Source: Streptococcus thoraltensis DSM 12221
GTDB lineage: Bacteria > Bacillota > Bacilli > Lactobacillales > Streptococcaceae
DNA: 64,000 nt
Direction: 5' to 3'
NCBI RefSeq assembly: GCF_000380145.1
Contig: NZ_KB904587.1
Span: 122,899 to 186,898 of the forward strand
The notes under the pieces are model-generated. The model saw only the letters and a program-made list of their open reading frames with translations. It ran no database searches and was not told the origin of the DNA. The translations under genes were made by a program, and so were the position numbers. This document shows positions 1 through 8,506 of the stretch, piece by piece; within the stretch, counting starts at the first letter, position 1; every line of letters starts with the position of its first letter.

Positions 1-84
1 TTTTAAAAGACGAAACGATACATTTTCAAAAATAGCACGGTCACCAAAACCGTGACTAAGATTTTTAACTTCTAAAATACTCAT
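1..84 (-). CDS. ABC-F family ATPase, N-terminal fragment
   Basis: Only the first 28 codons lie in the window; the gene continues past base 1. They begin MSILEVKNLSHGFGDRAIF, the usual start of the first nucleotide-binding domain of ABC-F proteins, cytoplasmic ATPases without membrane segments that act on the ribosome. A TATAAT -10 lies at 119-124 on this strand and an AAGGA ribosome site sits just before the ATG. It follows xpt but is separated from it by a terminator, so it is probably its own unit. An ordinary ABC transporter ATPase cannot be fully excluded from 28 residues. Confidence 0.6.
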   Translation of the reverse strand, partial: MSILEVKNLSHGFGDRAIFENVSFRLLK

Positions 85-144
85 AATAATCCTTTACAGT
101 GACAATTCAATCTCTACCATTATAACGTAAATGAGCCTAAAAAG

Positions 145-174
145 AAAATAGCCAGACAAAAATCTAGCTATTTT
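145..174 (-). terminator. terminator after xpt
   Basis: On the minus strand AAAATAGC pairs with GCTATTTT across a 14-base loop and is followed by a T-rich tract. It sits directly after the xpt stop codon. Confidence 0.7.
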
Positions 175-180
175 AGCCTA

Positions 181-762
181 CTACGCATCTGCTCTGGCAA
201 ATACAGGTTTTCCATCTTTAAATCTAGCGATACGAGCTAATGACGTAACCTTTACTTTCATATCTTCAAGCAACCGACGACCATCTTGGAAAGATTTCTC
301 GATAACAATGCCAACACCTTCAACCTGTGCACCAGCTTGTTCAATGATTTCAATCAATCCTTTGGCAGCTTGTCCATTAGCAAGAAAATCATCAACGATT
401 AAGACCTTGTCGTCTTTTTCTAAGAATTTCCCAGCGATAGATACCGTTGAAGTTACTTGTTTGGTAAATGAATAGACTTCAGTCGTTAGGATGCCTTCTG
501 TCATGGTAATATTTTTATGTTTTTTAGCAAAAATCATGGGAACATCAAGCGCTTCTGCCGCATAGACTGCAGGAGCTATTCCTGATGCTTCAATAGTCAC
601 CACTTTGGTGATATTAGCTTCCTTATAGGCATCCGCAAACACTTGCCCGATAGCTTTCATTAATTTGTAATCCACTTGATGGGTTAAAAAAGAATCAACT
701 TTAAGGATGTTATCTCCCAAAATTTGTCCATCTTTTAAAATCCGTTCTTCCAATAGTTGCAT
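181..762 (-). CDS. xpt: xanthine phosphoribosyltransferase
   Basis: This 193-residue cytoplasmic protein converts xanthine and PRPP to XMP in purine salvage. The PRPP loop [13 protein letters not shown] is at residues 120-132, and the length matches the family (about 190). GGAG sits seven bases before the ATG. A minus-strand promoter (TTAAAA at 862-867, 17 bp, TATAAT at 839-844) precedes it, and a short hairpin (AGGGA/TCCCT, 799-814) lies in the leader. In many Firmicutes xpt is followed by the xanthine permease pbuX; here an ABC-F gene follows instead. I found no purine-riboswitch core in the leader. Confidence 0.93.
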   Translation of the reverse strand: MQLLEERILKDGQILGDNILKVDSFLTHQVDYKLMKAIGQVFADAYKEANITKVVTIEASGIAPAVYAAEALDVPMIFAKKHKNITMTEGILTTEVYSFTKQVTSTVSIAGKFLEKDDKVLIVDDFLANGQAAKGLIEIIEQAGAQVEGVGIVIEKSFQDGRRLLEDMKVKVTSLARIARFKDGKPVFARADA

Positions 763-838
763 GATAACTCCTTCTTTTTAATCCCCAAATCTGAGTGAAG
801 GGACAAGTATCCCTAGCCAAATCAAGTAAATCGTAATC

Positions 839-867
839 ATTATAACGTTTATCCTATCACGTTTTAA
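839..867 (-). promoter_or_regulatory. xpt promoter
   Basis: On the minus strand a weak -35 (TTAAAA, 862-867) is 17 bp from a consensus TATAAT (839-844). The predicted leader is about 70 nt. Confidence 0.5.
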
Positions 868-882
868 AGGATTTTCCTAGAA

Positions 883-908
883 AAAAGAGCGCCTAGAAAC
901 GCTCTTTT
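883..908 (-). terminator. guaC terminator
   Basis: AAAAGAGCG pairs with CGCTCTTTT around an 8-base loop and runs into a T tract on the minus strand, immediately after the guaC stop. Confidence 0.8.
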
Positions 909-918
909 ACGAATAATC

Positions 919-1902
919 TTAGATAGAATCACCGTTCCAGATTGAGTTTTTAACGATGACATAGTCAACAAATTTCAAGCTTTCGACATCCTTACCACCT
1001 GCGTAAGAGATTGATGATTGTAAATCTTGCTCCATTTCTGTCAAGGTATCTTGAAGATGTCCTTTTGTTGGGAGGAGAATTTTCTTACCTTCAACGTTTT
1101 TGTGCTCACCTTTTTGGTATTCCGATGCTGAACCATAGTATTCTTTAAAGGTTTCACCATCAACTTCCACTGTTTTACCCGGACTTTCAATGTGTCCAGC
1201 AAAGAGTGAACCAATCATAACCATGCTAGCACCAAAACGGATTGATTTAGCGATGTCACCATGAGTACGCACACCACCATCTGCGATAATTGGTTTGCGG
1301 GCAGCTTTTGAGCACCAACGAAGAGCAGCCAATTGCCAGCCACCAGTACCAAAGCCAGTTTTCACTTTAGTGATACATACTTTACCAGGACCAATACCAA
1401 CTTTAGTAGCATCTGCACCAGCATTTTCTAATTCACGAACCCCTTCTGGTGTTCCCACGTTACCTGCGATAACAAAAGTTTCAGGAAGTTCAGCTTTGAT
1501 ATGTTTAATCATTTTGATAACACTGTCTGCATGACCGTGAGCAATATCAATAGTGATAAATTCTGGCACATCATCCTTTAATGACGTTACAAAATCGTAT
1601 TCGTATTCTTTTACACCCACTGAGATTGAAGCAATCAGACCTTGCTCGTGCATACGTTTGATAAATGGTTTACGAGCCTCTTCATCAAAGCGGTGCATAA
1701 TATAAAAGTAGCCGCCTTTAGCCAATTGCTCAGCAACTGCTTCATCAATAATTGTCTGCATGTTGGCAGGAACAACAGGCATTTTGAAAGTATAGTTACC
1801 TAATTTTACGGTTGTATCAGCTTCTGAACGGCTATTGATGATACATTTGTTAGGCACTAATTGAATATCTTCATAGTCAAAAACTGGTAAATCACTAAAC
1901 AT
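919..1902 (-). CDS. guaC: GMP reductase
   Basis: This 327-residue enzyme reduces GMP to IMP with NADPH, returning guanine nucleotides to the adenine branch. It is an IMPDH/GMPR TIM barrel; the catalytic cysteine is Cys176 in GPGKVCITK, and the start [19 protein letters not shown] is typical of the GuaC2 type. The frame is open further upstream, but the ATG at 1902 has TGAGG in front of it and fits the family. The upstream 200 bases form a structured leader in which this ribosome site can be paired (see findings). It lies upstream of xpt on the same strand, a purine-salvage pair. Confidence 0.95.
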   Translation of the reverse strand: MFSDLPVFDYEDIQLVPNKCIINSRSEADTTVKLGNYTFKMPVVPANMQTIIDEAVAEQLAKGGYFYIMHRFDEEARKPFIKRMHEQGLIASISVGVKEYEYDFVTSLKDDVPEFITIDIAHGHADSVIKMIKHIKAELPETFVIAGNVGTPEGVRELENAGADATKVGIGPGKVCITKVKTGFGTGGWQLAALRWCSKAARKPIIADGGVRTHGDIAKSIRFGASMVMIGSLFAGHIESPGKTVEVDGETFKEYYGSASEYQKGEHKNVEGKKILLPTKGHLQDTLTEMEQDLQSSISYAGGKDVESLKFVDYVIVKNSIWNGDSI

Positions 1903-2090
1903 AAAAATCCTCATTTCTATTGCAGGAAGGCCATGACAAAGAAAATGAGGAAAAGTTTTTATTTTTCGGTCATTCTTCGTCAAAAACCACACATTCTCTC
2001 AAACCTGCAACGCTTAAAAACTATAATGACCTTCCTATAACTACGAATTCGTAGCATCGCTGGGCAGTTTCTTGCCCTTCCTTTTTATAT
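1903..2090 (-). promoter_or_regulatory. structured guaC 5' leader, candidate cis-regulatory RNA
   Basis: In the minus-strand RNA four pairings stand out. A hairpin GGGCA/TGCCC lies at 2062-2077. A perfect palindrome CTACGAATTCGTAG lies at 2041-2054. An 11-base segment at 2026-2036 is complementary to 1924-1934 with one G-U pair, and 2004-2010 is complementary to 1920-1926. In addition CCTCATTT (1943-1950) pairs with AAATGAGG (1909-1916), which holds the ribosome site. The 1924-1934 and 1920-1926 partners overlap, so at least two alternative folds exist. I do not recognise a known riboswitch class. Confidence 0.5.
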
Positions 2091-2139
2091 ACTACTAAAA
2101 ATACACGTTTTTTACAATTTTTACTTTATTTTATGAAAT

Positions 2140-2162
2140 AAAGTTCGGTTTTTACGAACTTT
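2140..2162. promoter_or_regulatory. PurBox-like inverted repeat
   Basis: AAAGTTCG (2140-2147) and CGAACTTT (2155-2162) form an inverted repeat. The minus-strand reading AAAACCGAACTTT (2140-2152) matches the Gram-positive PurBox pattern AWWWCCGAACWWT; the plus-strand half has ACGAAC. It lies between guaC and the divergent gene at 2232. PurR control is inferred. Confidence 0.4.
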
Positions 2163-2196
2163 GGTCTTAGAGTTAGTTTTTCCTTAATCTCAAAAA

Positions 2197-2231
2197 TTGC
2201 AGGCTTTCCTTGTAAATAGTACAATAGACCT
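2197..2231 (+). promoter_or_regulatory. promoter reaching the start codon
   Basis: TTGCAG (2197-2202), 17 bp, TACAAT (2220-2225), then six bases and the ATG at 2232. The expected start of transcription falls on or next to the ATG, and no ribosome site is present, suggesting a leaderless mRNA. Confidence 0.5.
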
Positions 2232-2900
2232 ATGTTATATCCTGTAAAAATAAAGGCCTTTTGGTCTCAGCAAAATGATAAAGCCTTTCTCGATTGGTTA
2301 CAATATTCTTTTAACAATCTCTTCGAGATTACTTCAACGAGAAGCTCTGTTGACCATCAACACATCAATTATATCGCCTTTAAGAATAACAATCAGCTCC
2401 TTCTTCACTCAGCGACAGTTGAAAGTTTACTCGACATTCCTAAGAATTACTCGGATAATCCTTCATTTATTTTACAATTAAGCCAGCAGCTAATACGGTT
2501 TTATCAAGAATTGATAACCTATCCAGATAAATACCCTCTAAAATTGGTCTATTATGATGCAAATGGTCAGCCAATTTACGACAACGAGGGATTTGATGGT
2601 AACCTTTTTTCTTTCGTTCAAGAAACTGAGCATTTAGAAGATTGGATTCAGGATCAAATTAAAAGCAATGCCAATCACCAAGTGACTGTTACCATCCCCT
2701 CAAGTTCTTTTGACCAAATTTTAATCCAAGACTATCGAGGGTTATATGACCAAGAAGGAAACTTCTGTGGAACCTTCTCTCAGGTCATTGACCTTCAACC
2801 CCTACTTGCGACCTATCTTGAAGAATCCGGCCAGGCCTTGGTGGGATGGTCAGATACCACTTCAGGCGCATCCATTTCAAATGAGTTGTTTAATGATTAA
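2232..2900 (+). CDS. conserved hypothetical protein, divergent from guaC
   Basis: I do not recognise this 222-residue protein. It has no signal peptide or membrane segment and looks soluble. The C-terminal third (about residues 150-215) has the pattern of a short mixed alpha/beta sensor fold, with FDQILIQDYRGLYDQEGNF followed by a strand-like stretch, which is reminiscent of PAS-type domains; this is a weak resemblance only. It shares its upstream region with guaC, including the PurBox-like repeat, so co-regulation with purine genes is possible. The start has no ribosome site but a promoter ends six bases before it. Confidence 0.7.
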   Translation: MLYPVKIKAFWSQQNDKAFLDWLQYSFNNLFEITSTRSSVDHQHINYIAFKNNNQLLLHSATVESLLDIPKNYSDNPSFILQLSQQLIRFYQELITYPDKYPLKLVYYDANGQPIYDNEGFDGNLFSFVQETEHLEDWIQDQIKSNANHQVTVTIPSSSFDQILIQDYRGLYDQEGNFCGTFSQVIDLQPLLATYLEESGQALVGWSDTTSGASISNELFND

Positions 2901-3167
2901 CTAGAAATAATGTGGCTTTTAAATATCCTATTCGCTTGTGATAAGCGATACTCTTATACTCCTTTCGCTTTTTAAAGGACTTGAATACTTGTTTTTACTG
3001 TGTTTGGAATTTTTTAGTGTATCACTACTAATGCAGCGCACCCGCATAGTGATATGATATCTCTGAAGTAGGGTTTGATTATTTACCTTGTCTACTTGAC
3101 AGGGAGGATAGCGGTTGGTTCTTTGTCTCGCACTTTCGAAAGAGAGACGAACCGAAAAATCACATCA
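2901..3167. other. non-coding stretch with a hairpin
   Basis: No gene seen. An inverted repeat TATCACTA (3020-3027) / TAGTGATA (3047-3054) with further TGC/GCA pairing inside could fold as a hairpin. A second imperfect inverted repeat lies around 3117-3157. Function unknown. Confidence 0.4.
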
Positions 3168-3207
3168 CAAAAAAACGAGGCAGTTTAAAGTTCTGCCTCG
3201 TTTTTTT
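3168..3207. terminator. bidirectional terminator
   Basis: An A-run, then CGAGGCAG (3176-3183) and CTGCCTCG (3193-3200), then a T-run. It serves the plus-strand gene ending at 2900 and the minus-strand transporter ending at 3210. Confidence 0.8.
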
Positions 3208-3209
3208 CT

Positions 3210-4046
3210 TTATTTGATAGCGTCTGTTGCGACATCTTCACTGAACCATTTATTTGAAATATCTTGGAATTTACCATCTTTATACAATTTTTTGAAGGCT
3301 CCGTTAACTTTCTTGACCAAAGTCTTATCAGTTTTACGTGCTCCTACTGCGAAGTCCTCGCCTTTGAAATCACCAGTTACAATATTATACTGGTCAATAT
3401 TACCTTCTTCTTTAAGGTAGTAGTTGGCATAGACACGGTCAATGAGAAGACCATCTATACGATCATTCTTCAAATCAATAAGAGCTTGTGTGAATGTTTC
3501 GTACTGATTGGCATCGCCATCTTTGACAAAATCTTTAAGGACTTTTGGATTGGCAGTAAACGCTTCGTAACCAGATGAACCAGATTGTGCCCCCAAAACC
3601 TTATCTTTCATAGCTTTAAAATCAGTGATGTTTTTAGACTTTTTAGAAACCAATACTTGTTCATTTTTCATGTAAGGATTAGTAAAAGCAACTTTTTCCT
3701 GACGTTCCTTGGTAATAGAATAACCATTCCAAATCATATCAATATTGCCATTTTCGAGTTCTGTTTCTTTTAAGTCCCAATTAATAGCTTGCCATTTCAC
3801 CTTGATACCGTACTCTTTAAACACAGCATTGGCAAGATCAATATCAAAACCGACATTTTTGCCTGATTTATCTTCGTACCCCATCGGCACAAATGTATTA
3901 TCAAAACCGATTGTAATTATTTTTTTACTTTGATAGGTTTTCCAATTATCTTTTGAGGTATTTTCTTTAGCTTTATTTGAACCACAGGCAACTAAAAACA
4001 TAGCCACAAAAGCTACCGTTAAAATGCTAACTAATTTTTTCATCAT
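3210..4046 (-). CDS. amino-acid ABC transporter substrate-binding lipoprotein
   Basis: This 278-residue family-3 solute-binding protein has a lipoprotein signal peptide ending in LVAC, so it is anchored on the outside of the membrane by the lipobox cysteine (about residue 21). The mature part begins near residue 40 with KIITIGFDNTFVPMGYEDK and continues with the two-lobed fold of polar amino-acid binders. It is the last gene of a permease-ATPase-binding protein set on the minus strand, 15 bases after the ATPase gene. The substrate cannot be fixed from sequence; polar amino acids or cystine are usual for this family. GGGGAAG precedes two adjacent ATG codons, so the start may be one codon later. 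Confidence 0.88.
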   Translation of the reverse strand: MMKKLVSILTVAFVAMFLVACGSNKAKENTSKDNWKTYQSKKIITIGFDNTFVPMGYEDKSGKNVGFDIDLANAVFKEYGIKVKWQAINWDLKETELENGNIDMIWNGYSITKERQEKVAFTNPYMKNEQVLVSKKSKNITDFKAMKDKVLGAQSGSSGYEAFTANPKVLKDFVKDGDANQYETFTQALIDLKNDRIDGLLIDRVYANYYLKEEGNIDQYNIVTGDFKGEDFAVGARKTDKTLVKKVNGAFKKLYKDGKFQDISNKWFSEDVATDAIK

Positions 4047-4061
4047 ATATCTTCCCCTTTG

Positions 4062-4691
4062 TTATTTGGGATTGACCTTTAAAATATCATCTGCAATATT
4101 TTCAGCAAAGGCCATATCGTGCGTAACCACAATTTGGGTAATTCCCGTCTCGCGGTTTTGTAAAATCAAGTTCTCCACTTCTTTGCGGAGTTCAGGATCC
4201 AAAGCAGATGTTGGTTCATCATAACCAATAATCTGTGGATCAATCATCATCGCACGTGCTAGGGCGACCCTTTGTTTTTGACCGCCAGATAGGGAGTGGG
4301 GATACACCTCAACATGTTCCCCCAAACCTAAACGATTTAACAAGTCAGTCGCTTTTTCTGTAGCGACTTCTTTTGAGGTACCCATGGTTTTCATCGGTGA
4401 TAATATTAAATTTTCCAAAACAGTCATGTGTGGGAAAAGTTGGAAATCCTGAAATACAAAACCAAGTAGATTTCGCTCTTCGAGGTGATCAATGGCAACT
4501 TCTTCACCATTGTAAACAATCTGACCTGAATCAACTTTCTCCAAACCGGCAAGCATACGAAGGAGTGTTGTTTTTCCTCCGCCTGATGGACCTACCAAAG
4601 CCAGAATACGTCCTTGAGAAATGGTCAAGTTGAAATTTTCAAAAATAACTTTTGAGCCATAAGCTTTAGAAATATTTTTCAATTCTAACAT
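4062..4691 (-). CDS. amino-acid ABC transporter ATP-binding protein
   Basis: This 209-residue cytoplasmic ATPase powers the transporter formed with the neighbouring permease and binding protein. Walker A is GPSGGGKTT (about residues 34-42), the signature LSGGQKQRVALARAM is near 134-148, Walker B plus catalytic Glu is IIGYDEPTS, and the switch histidine lies in VVTHDM. It is some 30 residues shorter than many relatives at the C terminus but all motifs are complete. AAAGGA stands before the ATG. Confidence 0.93.
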   Translation of the reverse strand: MLELKNISKAYGSKVIFENFNLTISQGRILALVGPSGGGKTTLLRMLAGLEKVDSGQIVYNGEEVAIDHLEERNLLGFVFQDFQLFPHMTVLENLILSPMKTMGTSKEVATEKATDLLNRLGLGEHVEVYPHSLSGGQKQRVALARAMMIDPQIIGYDEPTSALDPELRKEVENLILQNRETGITQIVVTHDMAFAENIADDILKVNPK

Positions 4692-4853
4692 AAGGCTTCC
4701 TTTCTAATGCGACCATAGGTCTAGAATCATGCAAACGTTGATGCTTATATGACGTCACTGAGGACATCGTCAATTAACTAGTGTGATAAGCAAAGAATTA
4801 TAGCAACGGTACAATTTCAAAATAGTTTTTTCTAATTTAGAAATATGCTCATG

Positions 4854-5495
4854 TTACTTATAATAGTTGAATTTTTTCTCAACTTGCTTAGAGATGATGG
4901 TTACCACCCCAATTAAAATGAGGTAGATAGCTCCGGCGATAAACATGGGAGCCAGAGTCGCATCACGGTTAGCAGCTGTTTTACTTGCAAGCAACAAATC
5001 ACCGACACCTAGGACATAGACCAAAGAAGAATCTTTGACGAGGTTAATGACTTCATTAAAGACACTCGGTAAAACGACTTTAAACACTTGGGGTAGGATA
5101 ATGTAGCGAACCGTTTGGAATTGGCTAAATTTTAGAACCTTTGCAGCTTCGTATTGCCCTTTAGGAATGGCTTCAATACCTCCGCGGAAGATTTCTGCAA
5201 AGTAAGCAGCGTAATTAAGGGTAAAAGCAAGAATAGCTGCTGGCATACGATCCATCGTCACACCGACGCTTGGCAACACGTAGTAGAAGAAAATCAGTTG
5301 TAACAAAAGAGGGGTTCCGCGCATAACCCAAATGTAGAGTGTGATGAGCCACTCTAATGGTTTAAACCTAACTTGCATTAAGAAGGCAAGTACGGCTCCA
5401 ATCGGTATTGATAAAATAATAACAATAAAAAATACTTGTAAGGTAACCATGGCGCCTTGTAGCAAACTAGGTAATACCTCTGATAAATAGGTCAT
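4854..5495 (-). CDS. amino-acid ABC transporter permease
   Basis: This membrane protein of 213 residues is the HisM/GlnP-type channel subunit. Five or so hydrophobic segments are visible, and the EAA loop EAAKVLKFSQFQTVRYIILP (about 120-140) couples it to the ATPase. The frame extends to a TTG at 5507, but GGAG ends seven bases before the ATG at 5495, which I take as the start. It heads the minus-strand set permease-ATPase-binding protein; the 160 bases between it and the ATPase gene are longer than usual in such operons and could hold a weak internal signal. Confidence 0.9.
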   Translation of the reverse strand: MTYLSEVLPSLLQGAMVTLQVFFIVIILSIPIGAVLAFLMQVRFKPLEWLITLYIWVMRGTPLLLQLIFFYYVLPSVGVTMDRMPAAILAFTLNYAAYFAEIFRGGIEAIPKGQYEAAKVLKFSQFQTVRYIILPQVFKVVLPSVFNEVINLVKDSSLVYVLGVGDLLLASKTAANRDATLAPMFIAGAIYLILIGVVTIISKQVEKKFNYYK

Positions 5496-5713
5496 ATGTG
5501 ACTCCAAAAAAAATTATTTCCGTATATTATATCAAAATTTTGGATATTTTAGAAGAAAATATTGGAAAATCTGTTTAAAATTCATCAAAATTATTTAAAA
5601 ATGCAAAAAGAAGTGATACAGAACTTTTCGCATCACTTAAAGTTCTGTACACCACTCCATTTGCTAGAAAGATTCGATAATCTTTTAATTTGTAAATACT
5701 GGTAGAGGAAACC

Positions 5714-5740
5714 TTATGAGCAGCTCATAAAAAACTGCTC
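5714..5740. promoter_or_regulatory. perfect 17-bp palindrome overlapping a terminator-like hairpin
   Basis: TTATGAGCAGCTCATAA (5714-5730) is fully palindromic around one base, and GAGCAG (5719-5724) can alternatively pair with CTGCTC (5735-5740). It lies after the yjdM-like gene and could be a terminator or a binding site. Confidence 0.3.
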
Positions 5741-5778
5741 CATCGTATTTTTCCCCAATACCCTAATACAAGTTTTAC

Positions 5779-6114
5779 TTAAAGTTTTTTAACAAATTCT
5801 GATTTGAGTTTCATAGCCCCAAAGCCATCAACTTTACAATCGATATTATGATCACCTTCAACTAATCGAATGTTTTTAACACGTGTGCCTTGTTTAATAT
5901 CTTTTGGGGCACCTTTAACTTTAAGATCTTTAATAACAGTAACAGTATCACCATCTGATAAGCGAGTACCGTTGCTATCTTTAACAATTAATCCTTCTTC
6001 TTCCTCAGCCACTTCACTTGGTGACCATTCATAAGCACACTCAGGACAAACTAGTAGAGTTCCGTCTTCATAGACATACTCTGAGTTACATTTTGGACAA
6101 TTTGGTAATGTCAT
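5779..6114 (-). CDS. YjdM/PhnA-family zinc-ribbon protein
   Basis: This 111-residue protein has the N-terminal zinc ribbon CPKC...CPEC (residues 6-29) and the conserved C-terminal PhnA core [21 protein letters not shown]. The family was named after the E. coli phn locus, but its cellular role is not established and no phosphonate genes lie here. Two ATG codons overlap at 6114-6117; the second is five bases from GGAG and is chosen. It is monocistronic; an IS66 element follows upstream. Confidence 0.85.
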   Translation of the reverse strand: MTLPNCPKCNSEYVYEDGTLLVCPECAYEWSPSEVAEEEEGLIVKDSNGTRLSDGDTVTVIKDLKVKGAPKDIKQGTRVKNIRLVEGDHNIDCKVDGFGAMKLKSEFVKKL

Positions 6115-6223
6115 CATATCTCCTAAATAAAAAAATAATTCTCTTTATTTTACTTTAGAATCCTTAATTTGGCAAGTGCGTGCTAAGTAAAAAAGATGGT
6201 AGATACACCCACTACACGATAGA

Positions 6224-6231
6224 AAATAAAC
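6224..6231. repeat. left target-site duplication of the IS66 element
   Basis: AAATAAAC at 6224-6231 is repeated exactly at 8463-8470. Eight bp is the duplication length produced by IS66-family insertion. Confidence 0.9.
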
Positions 6232-6316
6232 GTAACCGCTCCATAACGAGGTATCTACCGAGATTGTCAGTTCTCCAGTATACTGTTAGTAGAAAACAGA
6301 ATTGGAGGCTATTGTG

Positions 6317-6502
6317 ATGTCAGAACCCATTGTTCCTTTGGAAACGCCCCAATCTCGTCGTTTTGATAAGAAAAACAAAAATGAGATGGTGCTGAAAATG
6401 CGTATTGGAAAGCTTGAACTAAGCTTGTTCCAATCTCTTCATCAAGAAACACTAGAAACTATTTTAGATAAGGTATTGCTCTATGACCATTCAACTCAGT
6501 GA
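6317..6502 (+). CDS. IS66 orf1 (TnpA-type accessory protein)
   Basis: A 61-residue basic protein at the position of IS66 TnpA. GGAGG ends eight bases before the ATG at 6317; earlier TTG/GTG codons are open but less well placed. It overlaps tnpB by 20 bases, as is common in IS66 elements and suggests translational coupling. It is shorter than many TnpA proteins and its exact role is not known. Confidence 0.7.
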   Translation: MSEPIVPLETPQSRRFDKKNKNEMVLKMRIGKLELSLFQSLHQETLETILDKVLLYDHSTQ

Positions 6503-6833
6503 TTTAGGGCAAGTCTATTTGGTTTGTGGGAAAACGGATATGAGGCAAGGTATTGATTCACTAGCCTATCTCGTTAAACGTCAATTTGAGTTAGATCCCT
6601 TCTCAGGTCAGGTCTTTCTCTTCTGTGGAGGACGCAAAGACCGTTTCAAAGCACTTTATTGGGACGGACAAGGTTTCTGGTTGCTCTATAAGCGATTTGA
6701 AAACGGCAAACTCAATTGGCCAAGTGATGAAAATGAAGTCACAGCCCTCACTTGCGAGCAAGTAGACTGGCTGATGAAAGGATTTTCCATCTTTCCCAAA
6801 ATAAATGTTTCAAAAAGTCGTGATTTCTATTGA
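6483..6833 (+). CDS. tnpB: IS66 accessory protein TnpB
   Basis: This 116-residue protein is a complete IS66 Orf2/TnpB, with the family hallmarks YLVCGKTDMRQGIDSL at residues 12-27 and VFLFCGGRKDRFKALYWDG in the middle. It is needed for efficient transposition of IS66 elements. Its start lies inside orf1. It is unrelated to the TnpB nucleases of IS200/IS605 elements despite the shared name. Confidence 0.93.
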   Translation: MTIQLSDLGQVYLVCGKTDMRQGIDSLAYLVKRQFELDPFSGQVFLFCGGRKDRFKALYWDGQGFWLLYKRFENGKLNWPSDENEVTALTCEQVDWLMKGFSIFPKINVSKSRDFY

Positions 6834-6883
6834 AATCATGGCTTTCTTTTCGGTATAATAAAGAAAATATCAGGAGGATAGCT

Positions 6884-8397
6884 ATGAATTCACAAGATAA
6901 GGTCATTGAAAGTTTAACAAAGACGATTGAAGTCATGTCTAATGAACTCGCTCTCCTTCGTGAACAGGTGGCTTATCTGACTCAGAAACTCTACGGAAAG
7001 TCATCAGAGAAGGTTGTGCATCAACCTGGTCAGCTCAGCTTATTTGGTGAGGAAAACCTACCAGAAGAAGAATCTGACTTACCCAGGTCAGACTGAGACT
7101 ATTACCTATAAACGTAGGAAGACGAAGGGAGTTCGTCAGGCTATTTTTAGTCAATTCACTCCAGAGATTGTTCATCACGAATTACAGGGTGAAGACTGTA
7201 CTTGTCCAGATTGTCATGGTCAGTTAAAGGAGATTGGTTCAACCGTCCAACGGCAAGAGTTGGTCTTTATTCCTGCGCAATTGAAGCGGATTGATCATGT
7301 CCAACACGCCTACAAGTGTCAAGCGTGTAGCGAGAAGAATCTCAGTGATAAGATTGTCAAAGCTCCCGTCCCTAAAGCCCCTTTAGCACATAGCTTGGGG
7401 TCAGCCTCCATCATCGCCCATACGATTCATCAGAAGTTCAATCTCAAGGTACCGAACTACCGCCAGGAAGAGGATTGGAACAAGCTTGGCTTGCCTATCA
7501 CAAGAAAAGAAATTGCCAACTGGCATATTAAGTCTAGCCAATATTATTTTGAACCACTTTATGACCTTCTTCGTGATAAGTTGTTGGAACAGCCCATTCT
7601 CCATGCGGATGAGACTTCCTACAAGGTCTTAGAGAGCGATAGCCAGCTGACTTATTATTGGACCTTCTTATCTGGCAAGCATGAAGAACAAGGGATTACC
7701 CTTTATCATCATGATAAACGACGGAGTGGGTTGGTTGTGAAGGAATTTCTTGGGCATTACGCAGGCTACCTTCACTGCGATATGTGGTCGGCATATAGAC
7801 AACTAGAAAAAGCTAAGCTGGTTGGCTGTTGGGCACATGTGAGACGTAAATTTTTTGAGGCAACACCTAAGAAGGCAGACCAGAGTTCTTTAGGAGCTAA
7901 GGGATTAAGGTATTGCGACCAGCTGTTTGCCTTGGAGAATGACTGGGTTGACCTCTCTACTGAAGAGCGTCTGCATAAACGCCAGACAGAGTTAGCTCCC
8001 TTGGATGGATGAGTTCTTCGACTGGTGCCGTGAGCAGGCTGTTTTATCAGGTTCTAAATTGGGCATCGCCTTAGAGTATAGCCTCAAATACGAAACCACC
8101 TTCCGAACCATTCTCTCGGACGGTAACTTAGTCCTGTCTAACAATATAGCAGAGAGGGCTATGAAGACTTTGGTTATGGGGCGTAAAAATTGGTTGTTCT
8201 CTCAAAGTTTTGAGGGAGCCAAGTCAACAGCTATCATCCTTAGTCTCTTGGAAACAGCTAAGCGACACGGCCTTGATTCAGAGAAATATATGACCTATCT
8301 TCTAGAACATCTTCCTAGCGAGGAAAGCCTCGCAAATAAGGATGTTCTAGAGGCTTATTTACTGTGGGCGGAAAGTATTCAAAACAACTGCAGATAG
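6884..8397 (+). pseudogene. tnpC: IS66 transposase tnpC, two frameshifts
   Basis: AGGAGG precedes the ATG at 6884. The N-terminal coiled-coil region reads to a stop near 7096; the main part continues in the next frame from about 7086 to 8012, and the C-terminal part in a third frame from about 8005 to 8397. Each break is mended by removing one base (near 7092 and at 8004). Together they give a normal-sized IS66 transposase: zinc ribbon CPDC...CQAC, catalytic Asp in HADETSY and HCDMWSAY, GCWAHVRRKF, and Glu in SNNIAERAM. As it stands no single frame encodes a full transposase. Confidence 0.9.
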
Positions 8398-8462
8398 GAA
8401 AAAGTTCCAGAGTCAATCAAGACTTTGGAACTTTTCAATATACTCCGTTATGGGGCGCTTAC

Positions 8463-8470
8463 AAATAAAC
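8463..8470. repeat. right target-site duplication of the IS66 element
   Basis: AAATAAAC, identical to 6224-6231. Confidence 0.9.
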
Positions 8471-8506
8471 AATGAAAGACCTGATTATCACTAAAACAAG
8501 CTCTTA

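Larger units (their letters stand above)
6232..8462 (+). mobile_element. IS66-family insertion sequence, 2231 bp
   Basis: The ends are inverted repeats, GTAACCGCTCCATAACG on the left and GTAAGCGCCCCATAACG (reverse complement of the right end), 15 of 17 matching. The exact 8-bp duplication AAATAAAC flanks it. Inside are the three IS66 genes in order: a short orf1, tnpB and tnpC. The transposase gene carries two frameshifts, so the copy is probably not autonomous, although the ends and the target duplication are intact. Confidence 0.95.

Noticed and set aside
763..880. Purine riboswitch upstream of xpt
   Set aside because: The conserved loop and junction sequences of the class are absent; only a short hairpin and a promoter are visible.
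7086..7096. Programmed frameshifting in tnpC
   Set aside because: No slippery heptamer or stimulatory structure is apparent, and a second break lies near 8004; mutation or sequence error is simpler.
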